This document shows positions 1 through 13,300 of a stretch of 64,000 nucleotides of DNA, one piece after another (within the stretch, counting starts at the first letter, position 1; every line of letters starts with the position of its first letter). Under the pieces are notes generated by a model. That model searched no databases and was not told where the DNA came from. It worked only from the letters and a program-made list of their open reading frames with translations. The stretch is taken from positions 86,001 through 150,000 of the forward strand of contig JACEFZ010016150.1 of the NCBI GenBank assembly GCA_014155875.1, written 5' to 3'. A program made the position numbers and the translations under genes. The stretch comes from Cepaea nemoralis (Eukaryota; Mollusca; Gastropoda; Stylommatophora; Helicidae).

Positions 1-9
1 ATTGCATTC

Positions 10-155
10 TTCTTCTTCTTCTTCGTTCATCCGGAGTTTTTTTTCGGACGTGATTGCGTTGTGCCTGTTTACAGCAGAGCTGCGTTCTTGCGCCATTAGG
101 CCGACACATCCGACTTCTGCGGGCATTTGTTGACCGGGTTAACCTTCCCGGGGGA
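10..155 (-). mobile_element. SINE-like insertion with (GAA)n tail
   Basis: The segment is bounded by ATTGCATTC at 1-9 and again at 156-164, a likely target-site duplication that may extend off the left edge. A (TTC)n run at its left end is a 3' (GAA)n tail for a minus-strand insertion. The body is GC-richer than its surroundings and has no reading frame of note. The LINE fragment at 36095-36581 also ends in (GAA)n, which would fit a SINE using that LINE's machinery, but that link is inference. Confidence 0.55.
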
Positions 156-329
156 ATTGCATTCATAACCCTTTGGCCACAGAGTTTTGAAAATAATTCT
201 GCATGAATTTTTAAGTCATTTGACACATAGAGAGAACATTTCAGCACCAAGCACTGATGTCCTTGAAGAGTTATTGCAGAGATACATTTCCCAGCAGTCT
301 TGCTGTTTACTGACTGTTTTGTAACTCTC

Positions 330-525
330 CATGGCAAAGTTATGAAGTCTCATGCTCTGAAGGTTGTGGGTTCCCTTCTGAACTCCGTCATTTGATTCAC
401 AACTACAATTTTCTTGGAGACTCCTGGGGGTTATCACTGGAGCTACGGAGTTCATTCTTTGTGCGACACATTCGGTAGGTGACACCGTGGAAAAAGACTG
501 AGCCATATGGGATGAAACCTGGTGC
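330..525 (+). mobile_element. tRNA-derived SINE, copy 1
   Basis: A degenerate box A (TGGCAAAGTTATGAAG) is followed by GAAGGTTGTGGGTTCCC, then a tail region with TTTTCTTGGAGACTCCTGG. The same order and sequence appear in reverse at 18783-18990 (GAAGGTTATAAGTTCATG and TTTTCTTGGAAACTCCTGG), which identifies a dispersed family. The ends are not defined by a target duplication. Confidence 0.6.
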
Positions 526-577
526 AATGAAGGTGTTCATCTTGCTTTTAAACTCTCCTTTAGTATTTTGTCATCAT

Positions 578-722
578 CATTATTTTCTGGATCTTTTGCC
601 GTCTCTGAGTGTTTTAGAAGATCTGTTCAGAGTTCAGTAGTTGTTCCTTCATTATTTTCTGGTTCTTTTGCCGTCTCTGAATGGTTTAGAATGTCCGTTC
701 AGTAGTTGCTCCTTCATCATTT
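578..722. repeat. Two-copy tandem repeat, about 72 bp
   Basis: CATTATTTTCTGG...TTTTGCCGTCTCTGA occurs at 578 and again at 650 with moderate divergence. The rest of 530-1150 is AT-rich intron in which I see nothing else. Confidence 0.6.
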
Positions 723-1154
723 TCATTTATCGTGGTAATACAGGTTATTGGTAATAATTAATTAAGCATTCTTTACAATTTGAACAAAATATTTTAAATG
801 TTTTTTACAGTTTATCTATATCACTGTTTATCTTTAAACTGTTGTTATTTTTTAAATAGATATTTTGTTGTATGTTGATCCAAATCTTGCCTTTCATTAC
901 TCTAATTAAGTAACAGGGTAATTTTTGTTTGGTTTTCAAATGTTGCCCAAAATAGATACCTATTTATATAAACTGGCATTATATTTATTTAGAATCAACT
1001 ACAAAAAATAATATAGTTATGATGTTATTCTGCAGATTTAACATTGTCTTGAAAATGTTACTGCGGACACTTAACATTGATTGAATGTTTTTGCTTGTAA
1101 ATGTTGTTTTGTTTTATCATAAAGTAGTGTTTTTTATTTCTTTAAAAAATGTAG

Positions 1155-1323
1155 ATGCACGTCTTTGTATGGGGTTCCTACGATGTTCATTGACATACTG
1201 AACCATCCTTTATGTGAGAAGACAGACACTTCCTCTCTGGTAACAGGCATCATGGCCGGCTCCCCTTGTCCAGTTGAAACAGTCAAAGCTGTACTGCAGC
1301 GAATGAATATGCATAAGTTTACA
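1155..1323 (+). CDS. ACSF2: ACSF2 exon a (first in window)
   Basis: The acceptor is AATGTAG ending at 1154 and the donor is ACA|GTGAGC at 1324. The exon starts with the third base of a codon and then reads [15 protein letters not shown], ending in NMHKFT in phase 0. It covers the segment just before the YGxTE motif, with a GVPTMF block and an MAGSPCP block typical of this subfamily. The preceding intron (at least 1-1154) holds two SINE-like insertions and AT-rich sequence. Confidence 0.85.
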
Positions 1324-4300
1324 GTGAGCATTTATATGTGATTGGTTGTTTCACCCGTGTTATGTATATTATAAAAGCACAACTCTGTTTTCCTTCTTTT
1401 TACTTTTTAGACTTTCAGTATATTAAAACCATCTGTCTGTTGTCAACTGTTAAGTTGTCTTGACTTCTTTCTAAAATTATTACATCAGTTTCCAGTTTGC
1501 TTTTGCATGCATGTGTGTATGTGAGTTTTCTTGTTTGTCTCTCAATATTTCTGTGACTGTGAGGGTTCTACACTACAACTCATGATCAGCTTCATCAAGT
1601 GCTCTGCCAGCTGGCATAGGTGTTCATTTCTAGGTATTTGGTGTTCTGGATCAACTCTGCTGATGATATTCCTCCATACCACCATCTCAGTCCATCCAGC
1701 ATCATTTCTCTTGGTCTGCCTCTGCCTCTCTTCACCTTGATCTTTCCAGTTGTCACGATGTTCTCCAAAGCCTCTCTTCTTATCACATGACCAAAGAAAG
1801 CTATTTGCCCATTTCTTATTGTTGTATATAATGTTCTAGTTTCATTAGCCTCTTTCAGGCAATCGTTGTTAGTTACTTTGGCAGTCCAAGGAATTCGTAA
1901 CATTTGTCTCAGCTCAAGAACCACATCTCTGTTGCTTCCAAGTTCTTCCTAATTTGTTCATTTACATTATAAGATTCACTGGCGTACAGTGTATAGTATT
2001 TCAGCACTCTCTTTCTTACATTCAATGATAGTGACTTATTGCATAAGATACTTTTTATTGCCTGAAATGCAGCTTTTGCTTGCCCTATTTTGTTCTTAAT
2101 TTCACACTTCAATTGCAACACTCTTATTAGGAAGTGACATGCAGCATAAAGCTGGATATGAAAAATCTGGATCTGAAACAGCTGGAACTGAAAAATCTGG
2201 ATCTGAAACAGCTGGAACTGAAACAGCTGGATCTGAAACAGTTGGATCTGAAACAGCTGGATCTGAAATAGCTTGATCTGAAACAGCTATATCTGGGGGG
2301 GGGGGGGGGGGGGGGGAGAGGGGGTACTGGATCTGAAAGTATTTTGGTATTGCTAGGTCTGAAATGGTGCAGTATGAAATTGTTTGTTTCATTATATAGT
2401 TGTATAGAATGTTCTACTTTCATTAGGCTTTTCCAGAGAATTGTTGTTAGTTACACTGGTAGTCCAATGTGTTCACAACAATTGTCTCAGGAACCAGATC
2501 TCTGCTGACTTCACACTCTTCCTGATTAGTTTGTTCACATTACAAGATTCACTACCATACAACAAAACTGGTGGTATACAACATTCCAGTATTTGTTCAC
2601 ATTCCAAGATTCACTACCATACAACAAAACTGGTGGTATACAACATTCCAGTATTTGTTCACATTCCAAGATTCACTATCATACAACAAAACTGGTGGTA
2701 TACAACATTCCAGTATTTGTTCACATTACAAGATTCACTACCATACAACAAAACTGGTGGTATACAACATTCCAGTATTTGTTCACATTACAAGATTCAC
2801 TACCATACAACAAAACTGGTGGTATACAACATTCCAGTATTTGTTCACATTCCAAGATTCATTATAATACAACAAAACTGGTGGTATACAACATTCCAGT
2901 ATTTGTTCACATTACAAGATTCACTACCATACACAGAACTGGTGGTATACAACATTCCAGTATTTGTTCACATTACAAGATTCACTACCATACAACAAAA
3001 CTGGTGGTATACAACATTCCAGTATTTGTTCACATTACAAGATTCACTACCATACAACAAAACTGGTGGTATACAACATTCCAGTATTTGTTCACATTAC
3101 AAGATTCACTACCATACACAGAACTCGAGTACTCCATTTCTGACATTTCATGAGAGTGGCTTATTACATAAAATACTTTTAATCTTCTGAAATGCAGTTT
3201 TGCATGTCATTTTCTGCTTTTAATCTCTGTCATACATCTTACATCTGATGTTACAATTTGCTCCTAAATGTTTGAATTTAGAGAGTTGGTTAAGCATGTT
3301 CCCTTCTGTTGTAATATCACAATGTGGTGTTATCTATTTCATTGATATAACAATTATTTCTGTGTTCCTAATATTTAAGGAAAGTCCCTTATTTTTCACT
3401 CTCTATTACTGCAAGTGTACCACAGATGCAGATTTTTTGCATTTTCAGCCAAGAATGCTGTTCCATTTGTGTAATGTAGGTTGTTTATTTGTATTAACAT
3501 TTCAATGTATAAAGAAAGGCATCAGACAAGGTCGTTTTGTCTCCTGATTTGTTCTCATTGTAAAGTGAACATATAATGAGATCTACAGAACATATGCCAG
3601 GATCCTGGTTGGTGGACATAACATAAATGACTTACGTTATACTGATGACACGATCTTGATAGCAACAAGTCAGAAGGATCTACAGAAAATGATAGATACA
3701 GTGGTTGTAGAAAGTGAAAAAATGGGCCTTAGCTTGAATAATAGAAAGACAGACGTCATGGTGATATCACAGAAACAGATTGTGCCTAAATGTGCAATTA
3801 AAGTACAGGACGTTATTTTGGGACACGTGCAGAAATTCAACTATCTAGGCACATGGATAACATCAGATGGAAGATGCATCACAGAGATAAAAAACAGAAT
3901 AGGACAAGCAAAAACTGCATTCTATCAAATGAAGAACGTTTTGTGCAATAAGTCACTGTTCTTGAAAGTTAGAAAAAGAGTTCTTGCATGTTACATAGAC
4001 CAGTTTTAACATACGGCTGCGAATCCTGGACAATTAGTAAACACACACACACAAAATCCCTGGTTGCCTTGGAATGTGGTTTTATAGAAGAATGTTGAAA
4101 ATTAATTTGAAGCCAACATGAGCAATCAGGACAATTAGTAAACACACACACACAAAATCCCTGGTTGCCTTGGAGATGTGGTTTTATAGAAGAATGTTGA
4201 AAATTAATTTGAAGCCAACATGAGCAATCAGGATGTTTTAAGGGAAGCTGAGCCGCAAAGACAACATATCACACACATTAGAAAGAGGGAGTTATTTTTT

Positions 4301-7300
4301 TTTGTGTGGCCACTTTATGAGAAAACAAAAACTGGAACACGTGACAATCGGAAACATTTGCAGAAAGAGAGATAGAGGAAGACAGCATGAGAAGATTCAT
4401 GGCATGAAAGGGAGTCAACACATGAATTGATCCATGTTGTCGGAGATCGTAATTTGTGGAGAGGCAAGATGACCCATGCCAGCCGGCAAGGCACTGGGTG
4501 ATAATGAGATTGTTTATTATAAAGATATATATTGTTTTTAAAAAAGAAAAAGAAAACGTGTTGAATATCTGTTCCAAGAATTATCCTGTATTCATTTACT
4601 ATTACCTTTCATCCCTCACATACATACCAACTCACATATTCACGAGATTCAAGAATTACTCACACACCACCGAGTCAAAGTTGTAAACACTCAACAATGG
4701 CTATAAGCTCAGTGACATTTGACCCCTTCCCAAACTGTCGCACACATCATGATCAATGAGATATTGAACATTGTGATGTTGTAAAATATCACTGAGCACG
4801 ACAGAGATAATCATTTACCATCATTACTGTATTACTGACTTTAGAACCTTGATCATCACCCTTTCTTTTATTGAAATGTCCTTGACTTTCACTCTTTGAT
4901 TTTGATTACCTTGACTTTGGTTATCTTTTATGTTAATTATCTGCACAATCCAGGTTTGCTACGGATCAACGGAGACAAGCCCAGTGTCATTTCAGTCGAC
5001 AGGAGAATGTCCGCTAGACAAGAGGGTGTCTACTGTTGGGAAAGTTCAGGATCATGTCGAGGTGATGTGCCCTTTAATAAAATAAGTACGATCAGACAGT
5101 TTTAGCCTAGCTTTACGATAGCTAGTGGGCCCGTTAGTGAAGTTGATAGGGAACTGCACTGGTGATGTCAGGAGCATGGGCGGACAAGGGATTGATGCCT
5201 GGGCTCATTGCTGTCTAAGTGAGGCAAAGATTGGCCACCTATTCTTACTTGCATTCAGGCCTTCAAAATATGAGGGCCCTATCATATCACAGACAGTTCT
5301 CCTGTCTCATCCATTGTCATATCTCAGACAGCTCTCCTGTCTCATCCATTGTCATATCATAGACAGTTCTCCTGTCTCATCCATTGTCATATCACAGACA
5401 GTTCTCCTGTCTCATCCATTGTCATATCACAGACAGTTCTCCTGTCTCATCCATTGTCATATCTCAGACAGTTCTCCTGTCTCGTCCATTGTCATATCTC
5501 AGACAGTTCTCCTGTCTCATCCATTGTCATATCTCAGACAGTTCTCCTGTCTCATCCACTGTCATATCTCAGACAGTTCTCCTGTCTCATCCATTGTCAT
5601 ATCTCAGACAGTTCTCCTGTCTCATCCATTGTCATATCTCAGACAGTTCTTCTGTCTCATCCATTGTCATATCTCAGACAGTTCTCCTGTCTCATCCACT
5701 GTCATATCTCAGACAGTTCTCCTGTCTCATCCACTGTCATATCTCAGACATGTTCTCCTGTCTCATCCACTGTCATATCTCAGACAGTTCTCCTGTCTCA
5801 TCCATTGTCATATCTCAGACAGTTCTCCTGTCTCATCCACTGTCATATCTCAGACAGTTCTCCTGTCTCATCCACTGTCATATCTCAGACAGTTCTCCTG
5901 TCTCATCCACTGTCATATCTCAGACAGTTCTCCTGTCTCATCCATTGTCATATCTCAGACAGTTCTCCTGTCTCATCCATTGTCATATCTCAGACAGTTC
6001 TCCTGTCTCATCCACTGTCATATCTCAGACAGTTCTCCTGTCTCATCCATTGTCATATCTCAGACAGTTCTCCTGTCTCATCCATTGTCATATCTCAGAC
6101 AGTTCTCCTGTCTCATCCATTGTCATATCTCAGACAGCTCTCCTGTCTCATCCATTGTCATATCATAGACAGTTCTCCTGTCTCACCCATTGTCATATCT
6201 CAGACAGTTCTCCTGTCTCATCCATTGTCATATCTCAGACAGTTCTCCTGTCTCAACCATTGTCATATCTCAGACAGTTCTCCTGTCTCATCCATTGTCA
6301 TATCTCAGACAGTTCTCCTGTCTCATCCATTGTCATATCTCAGACAGTTCTCCTGTCTCATCCATTGTCATATCTCAGACAGTTCTCCTGTCTCATCCAC
6401 TGTCATATCTCAGACAGTTCTCCTGTCTCATCCATTGTCATATCATAGACAGTTCTCCTGTCTCATCCATTGTCATATCTCAGACAGTTCTCCTGTCTCA
6501 TCCATTGTCATATCACAGACAGTTCTCCTGTCTCATCCATTGTCATATCTCAGACAGTTCTCCTGTCTCATCCATTGTCATATCTCAGACAGTTCTCCTG
6601 TCTCATCCATTGTCTTATCACAGACAGTTCTCCTGTCTCATCCATTGTCATATCTCAGACAGTTCTCCTGTCTCATCCACTGTCATATCTCAGACAGTTC
6701 TCCTGTCTCATCCATTGTCATATCATAGACAGTTCTCCTGTCTCATCCATTGTCATATCTCAGACAGTTCTCCTGTCTCATCCACTGTCATATCTCAGAC
6801 AGTTCTCCTGTCTCATCCATTGTCATATCTCAGACAGTTCTCCTGTCTCATCCACTGTCATATCTCAGACAGTTTCTCCTGTCTCATTCCATTGTCATAT
6901 CTCAGACAGTTCTCCTGTCTCATCCATTGTCATATCTCAGACAGTTCTCCTGTCTCATCCATTGTCATATCTCAGACAGTTCTCCTGTCTCATCCATTGT
7001 CATATCTCAGACAGTTCTCCTGTCTCATCCACTGTCATATCTCAGACAGTTCTCCTGTCTCATCCACTGTCATATCTCAGACAGTTCTCCTGTCTCATCC
7101 ATTGTCATATCTCAGACAGTTCTCCTGTCTCATCCATTGTCATATCTCAGACAGTTCTCCTGTCTCATCCACTGTCATATCTCAGACAGTTCTCCTGTCT
7201 CATCCATTGTCATATCATAGACAGTTCTCCTGTCTCATCCATTGTCATATCTCAGACAGTTCTCCTGTCTCATCCACTTGTCATATCTCAGACAGTTCTC

Positions 7301-10300
7301 CTGTCTCATCCACTGTCATATCTCAGACAGTTCTCCTGTCTCATCCATTGTCATATCTCAGACAGTTCTCCTGTCTCATCCATTGTCATATCTCAGACAG
7401 TTCTCCTGTCTCATCCATTGTCATATCTCAGACAGTTCTCCTGTCTCATCCATTGTCATATCTCAGACAGTTCTCCTGTCTCATCCATTGTCATATCTCA
7501 GACAGTTCTCCTGTCTCATCCATTGTCATATCTCAGACAGTTCTCCTGTCTCATCCACTGTCATATCTCAGACAGTTCTCCTGTCTCATCCACTGTCATA
7601 TCTCAGACAGTTCTCCTGTCTCATCCATTGTCATATCTCAGACAGTTCTCCTGTCTCATCCATTGTCATATCTCAGACAGTTCTCCTGTCTCATCCATTG
7701 TCATATCTCAGACAGTTCTCCTGTCTCATCCACTGTTATATCTCAGACAGTTCTCCTGTCTCATCCATTGTCATATCATAGACAGTTCTCCTGTCTCATC
7801 CATTGTCATATCTCAGACAGTTCTCCTGTCTCATCCATTGTCATATCATAGACAGCTCTCCTGTCTCATCCATTGTCATATTTAGGGTGTTTATACTTCC
7901 AGCATCCACCACCTAAACACTCTTGATCTTGTGACAGTTCTCCTGTCTCATCCATTGTCATATTTAAGGTTTGTTTACTTCCTGCATCCATCACCTAAAC
8001 ACACTAGATCTTGTGACAGTTCTCCCATCTCATCCATTGTTGAATTAGAGTGTGTTTACTACCTGCATCTACCATCTAAACACACTTGATCTTGTGACAG
8101 TTCTCCCATCTCATCCATTGTCATATTTAAGGTTTGTTTACTTCCTGCATCCATCACCTAAACACACTTGATCTTGTGACAGTTCTCCCATCTCATCCAT
8201 TGTTGAATTAGAGTGTGTTTACTACCTGCATCTACCATCTAAACACACTTGATCTTGTGACAGTTCTCCCATCTCATCCATTGTTGAATTAGAGTGTGTT
8301 TACTACCTGCATCTACCATCTAAACACACTTGATCTTGTGACAGTTCTCCCATCTCATCCATTGTCATATTTAAGGTTTGTTTACTTCCTGCATCCATCA
8401 CCTAAACACACTAGATCTTGTGACAGTTCTCCCATCTCATCCATTGTTGAATTAGACTGTGTTTACTACCTGCATCTACCATCTAAACACACTTGATCTT
8501 GTGACAGTTCTCCCATCTCATCCATTGTCATATTTAAGGTTTGTTTACTTCCTGCATCTACCATCTAAACACACTTGATCTTGTGACAGTTCTCCCATCT
8601 CATCCATTGTCATATTTAAGGTTTGTTTACTTCCAGCATCCATCACCTAAACACACTAGATCTTGTGACAGTTCTCCCATCTCATCCATTGTTGAATTAG
8701 AGTGTGTTTACTACCTGCATCTACCATCTAAACACACTTGATCTTGTGACAGTTCTCCCATCTCATCCATTGTCATATTTAAGGTTTGTTTACTTCCTGC
8801 ATCCATCACCTAAACACACTAGATCTTGTGACAGTTCTCCCATCTCATCCATTGTTGAATTAGAGTGTGTTTACTACCTGCATCTACCATCTAAACACAC
8901 TTGATCTTGTGACAGTTCTCCCATCTCATCCATTGTCATATTTAAGGTTTGTTTACTTCCTGCATCCACCACCTAAACACACTTGATCTTGTGACAGTTC
9001 TCCCATCTCATCCATTGTCATATTTAAGGTTTGTTTACTTCCAGCATCCACCATCTAAACACACTAGATCTTGTGACAGTTCTCCCATCTCATCCATTGT
9101 TGAATTAGAGTGTGTTTACTTCCAGCATCCACCACCTAAACACACTTGGTCTTGTCACAATTCTCCTGTCTCATCCATTGTGAAATTCAGGGTGTGTTTA
9201 CTTCTTGGATCTATCACCCAAACCACACTTGATTTTATGATGAAGAAAGAGAGATGAGACAGAGATGAGACAGGGATACATGAGACAGACAGAGAGAGAT
9301 ATATGAGAGAGAGTATGTTTGTTCTGATATTCCTGGATATTTCACTGTCATTAATGATTTGATTTCATTGGTTCTGCAGGGAAAGGTGGTTGATCTTGAA
9401 GGGAGAATTCTACCTGTAGGATCAGTTGGTGAGCTGTGTACTCGAGGGTCAAACAACATGCTGGGATACTGGCAAGATCCTGAGAAAACTGCCCAGGCCA
9501 TCACACCAGACAGATGGTATCACACTGGGTAATTGTTTTAGTCTGACACAGATTTGGCTGCCTCTAAGATATATTTCTGTGAACTTCTGCTGATGTTAAC
9601 AATGAAGACTAGCAGGCAATATTTCTGACAGTACTGTCTATTATACTGTTTGTTCACACTGTCCTGCTTGTAATGTGATAATTTGTTCTTTGTAATCATG
9701 TACAATATCAGTGTCATGGCAGGAGATGAAAGCAGAAGTTGTACACAAACTGGGAGTCATGACAACATTGCTGACTGAGTAAGGGTCAGGTTTTCCCATA
9801 TTTGGAGCAGGTTTCCCATGTTTGGAGGAAGTTTTATCATGTTTGGAGCAGGTTTTCCCATATTTGGAGTAGGTTTTCCCATATTTGGATCAGGTTTTCC
9901 CATATTGGAGTAGGTTTCACCATTTTTGGAGCAGGTTTCCTATATATGGAGCAGGTTTCCCAATGTTTGTTTGGAGCACATTTCCCCATGTTTGGAGCAG
10001 GTGTCCCCATGTTTGGAGCAGTTTCTCCATATTTGGAGCAGGTTTTCCCATGTTGGAGCAGGTTTCTCCATATCTGGAGCAGAGTTTCCTATATATGGAG
10101 CAGTCTTCACCATGTTTGGAGCAGGGTTTCCTGTATATGGAGCAGGTTTCACCATGTTTGGAGCAGGGTTTCATATATATGGAGCAGGTGTCACAATGTT
10201 TGGAGCAGGGTTTCCTATATATGGAGCAGGTATCACCATGTTTGGAGCAGGTTGTCCCATATTTGGATAAGGTTTTCCCTTATTTGGAGGAGGTTTCACC

Positions 10301-13300
10301 ATGTTTAGAGTAGAGTTTCCTATATATGGAACAGGTTTAACTATGTTTGTAGCAGGGTTTCCCCATGTTTGGAGAAGGGTTTTCCATATTTGAAGCAGGT
10401 TTTCCCATGTTTAGAGCATTGTCTCCTCATGTTTGGAGCAGTTGTTCCCATGTTTGAAGCATGTTTTACCATATTTGAAGCAGGTTTCCCCCATATTTGG
10501 AGCAGAGTTTCCCATATTTGGATCAGGTTACGCCATGTTTGGAGCAGTTTTTCCCATATTCGGAGCAGGTTTCCCCCATATTTGGAGTGGGGTTTCCCAT
10601 ATTTGGAGCAGTTGTTCCCATGTTTAAAGCATGTTTTACCATATTTGAAGCAGGTTTCCCCCATATTTGGAGCAGTTTCCCATATTTGGATCAGGTTACG
10701 CCATGTTTGGAGCAATTTTTCCCATATTCGGAGCAGGTTTCCCCCATATTTGGAGCGGGGTTTCCCATATTTGGAGCAGGATTTCCAATGTTTGAAGCAG
10801 ATTTCATCATGTTTGGAGCTGGGTTTCCCATATTTGGAGCAGGATTTCCAATGTTTGAAGCAGATTTCATCATGTTTGGAGCTGGGTTTCCCATGTTTGG
10901 AGCAGTTTTCCCCCATGTAGAATTCATTGTGATGATTGAACAAGATAACAACAAGAAAATTGAAACAGTTGACCTATTTAAGGTATTTCCTATTTGCTTG
11001 TATGCTGCATTATTGTATTTCTGTCTTCTTGGAGATGGGTATGATTTCATGTTTGGACACATATCACAGTTTTGCACCTCAGTACATCAGTATCTCAGTA
11101 TATCAGTATCTCAGTACATCAGTATCTTAGTGCATCAGTATCTCAGTACATCAGTATCTCAGTACATCAGTATCTCAGTACATCAGTATCTTAATGCATC
11201 AGTATCTCAGTACATCAGTATCTCAGTACATCAGTATCTTAGTACATCAGTATATCAGTATTTTAGTATATCAGTATCTTGTTTCATCAGTACATCATTA
11301 TCTTAGTTAATCAGTATCTTAGTACCTCAGTACATCTGTATCTTAGCACATTAGTATCTTAGTACATCAGTATCTTAGTACATCAATATCTTGGTTCATC
11401 AGTGCATCATTATCTTAGTAGATCAGTATCTCAGTACATCCATATCTTAGTACAGCAGGATCTCAGTTCATCAGTACATCATTATCTTTGTAGATCAGTA
11501 TCTTAGTACCTCAGTACCTCTGTATATAAGTACATCAGTATGTTAAGACATCAGTACCTCTGTACATAAGTATCTCAGTATCTCAAAACATCAGAATCTC
11601 AGTACATCAGTATCTCAGTACCTTAGTACATCAGTATCTCAGTACATCAGTATCTCAAAACATCAGAATCTCAGTACATCAGTATCTTAGGACATCAGTA
11701 TCTCAGTACATCAGTATCTCAGTACATCAGTATCTCAGTAACACTTGTCACTCAACATGTTCAGAGACCTGGCAGTGATGTCCGAAGATGGCTACTGCAG
11801 CATTGTAGGCAGGATCAAGGACATGTTGATTCGTGGCGGAGAAAACATCTATCCCCTGGAGATTGAGCAGACACTCTACAAACATCCCAAAATCAAAGAT
11901 GTACAGGTGAGTTGGTTTAGGATAGTCAAGGATGTACAGATGAATTCTGATGAGATTGTAATGAAAGATGTGCAGGTGTGATTTGTTAATGAAAGTATAG
12001 TTAATCTCATACATAGTTGGTGGCTGGTGGGTTGGGAATACCCTGGAAGGCTGGGGTTTAATTCTTACATGGTTGGTGGGTTGGGAATACCCTGGGATAC
12101 CAGTTTGTAACTCCCACATGGTTGGTGGCTGGGGGTTGGGAATCCCCTGGAAGACTGGGGTTTAACTCTTGAGTCCAGTCATTGGTATTCAGGACATCTA
12201 GGCCTGCATCTAGACACATGGCTTGCATCTGTCAGAGATGTGCACACCTGCTTCCACAGTAGCATCTTCATGTGGCGCTTGCTGCAGAGTTGTCATTTCC
12301 CTCTCCCAGCTCAGCCACCAGCAAGGTCTGCAAGACCACTATCCAACCACACACATATCCAGTCAGTCCATAACCACACACATATCCAGTCCACAACCCC
12401 ACACACGCATCCATATATATAAATGTCAGTGTAGAAATTTTCATGCAGTTTTATCAGTGTGTGTTTGTTTATGTGCTAATGAAGGCCATAACGTCCATTT
12501 TGTCACACATCTGTGGAGAGGCAAATACTACAACATTACCTCTGTGGAGAGGTAACCTATGATGCAGCCAGGACGTGACAGCACACAGATGGACTGGCTC
12601 CCTCCACAGATTTGAGGTGTTCAGGTCAGCAGATTCTACCCCATGCCCAGAAGGAAACAGCTTATGCAATGAGGCAGTGACTTCAGTGCTTTCAATCTGC
12701 TGCTATATACACACAGATCCAACCTCTCTATTGAGTCACTAGGTGTTCACAGAACCATCAAATGTTTATCGTAGTCGGTCATAGATTTTGTCTGGAATGT
12801 GGACAGTTTCAGTGGCAGGTGATTGGGAACCAGGGTATTGTAGTGGTCGACGCTTGTCTGCTGGCCAATTGGGAACCAGGGTATTGTAGTGGTCGACACT
12901 TGTCTGCTGGCCAATTGGGAGCCAGGGTAGGGTAGTGGTTGGCGCTTGTCTGCTGGCCAATTGGGAGCCAGGGTAGTGTAGTGGTCGACGCTTGTCTGCT
13001 GGCCAATTGGGAGCCAGGGTAGTGTAGTGGTCGACACTTGTCTGCTGGCCAATTGGGAGCCAGGGTAGGGTAGTGGTTGGCCTGCTGGTCAAATGCCACT
13101 GGTTCAAATCCACATTGGGACAGACTGGTTACAATTGATCTGGGCTGCCAGGTTGGCTGAGCATAAAATGGGTGTCGGAAAATGTCTCGGAAAGTAGAGG
13201 TAGCCAGCGTGATACTGACCATATCAGCCAGCGGGATACTGACCATATCAGCTAGTGGGATACTGACCATATCAGCTAGTGGGATACTGACCATATCAGC

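Noticed and set aside
5125..7885. Long overlapping open frames (up to 553 codons) in all three + frames
   Set aside because: They are a by-product of a 35-bp unit without stops in the sense direction. The three frames encode one cyclic peptide and indels do not respect codons.
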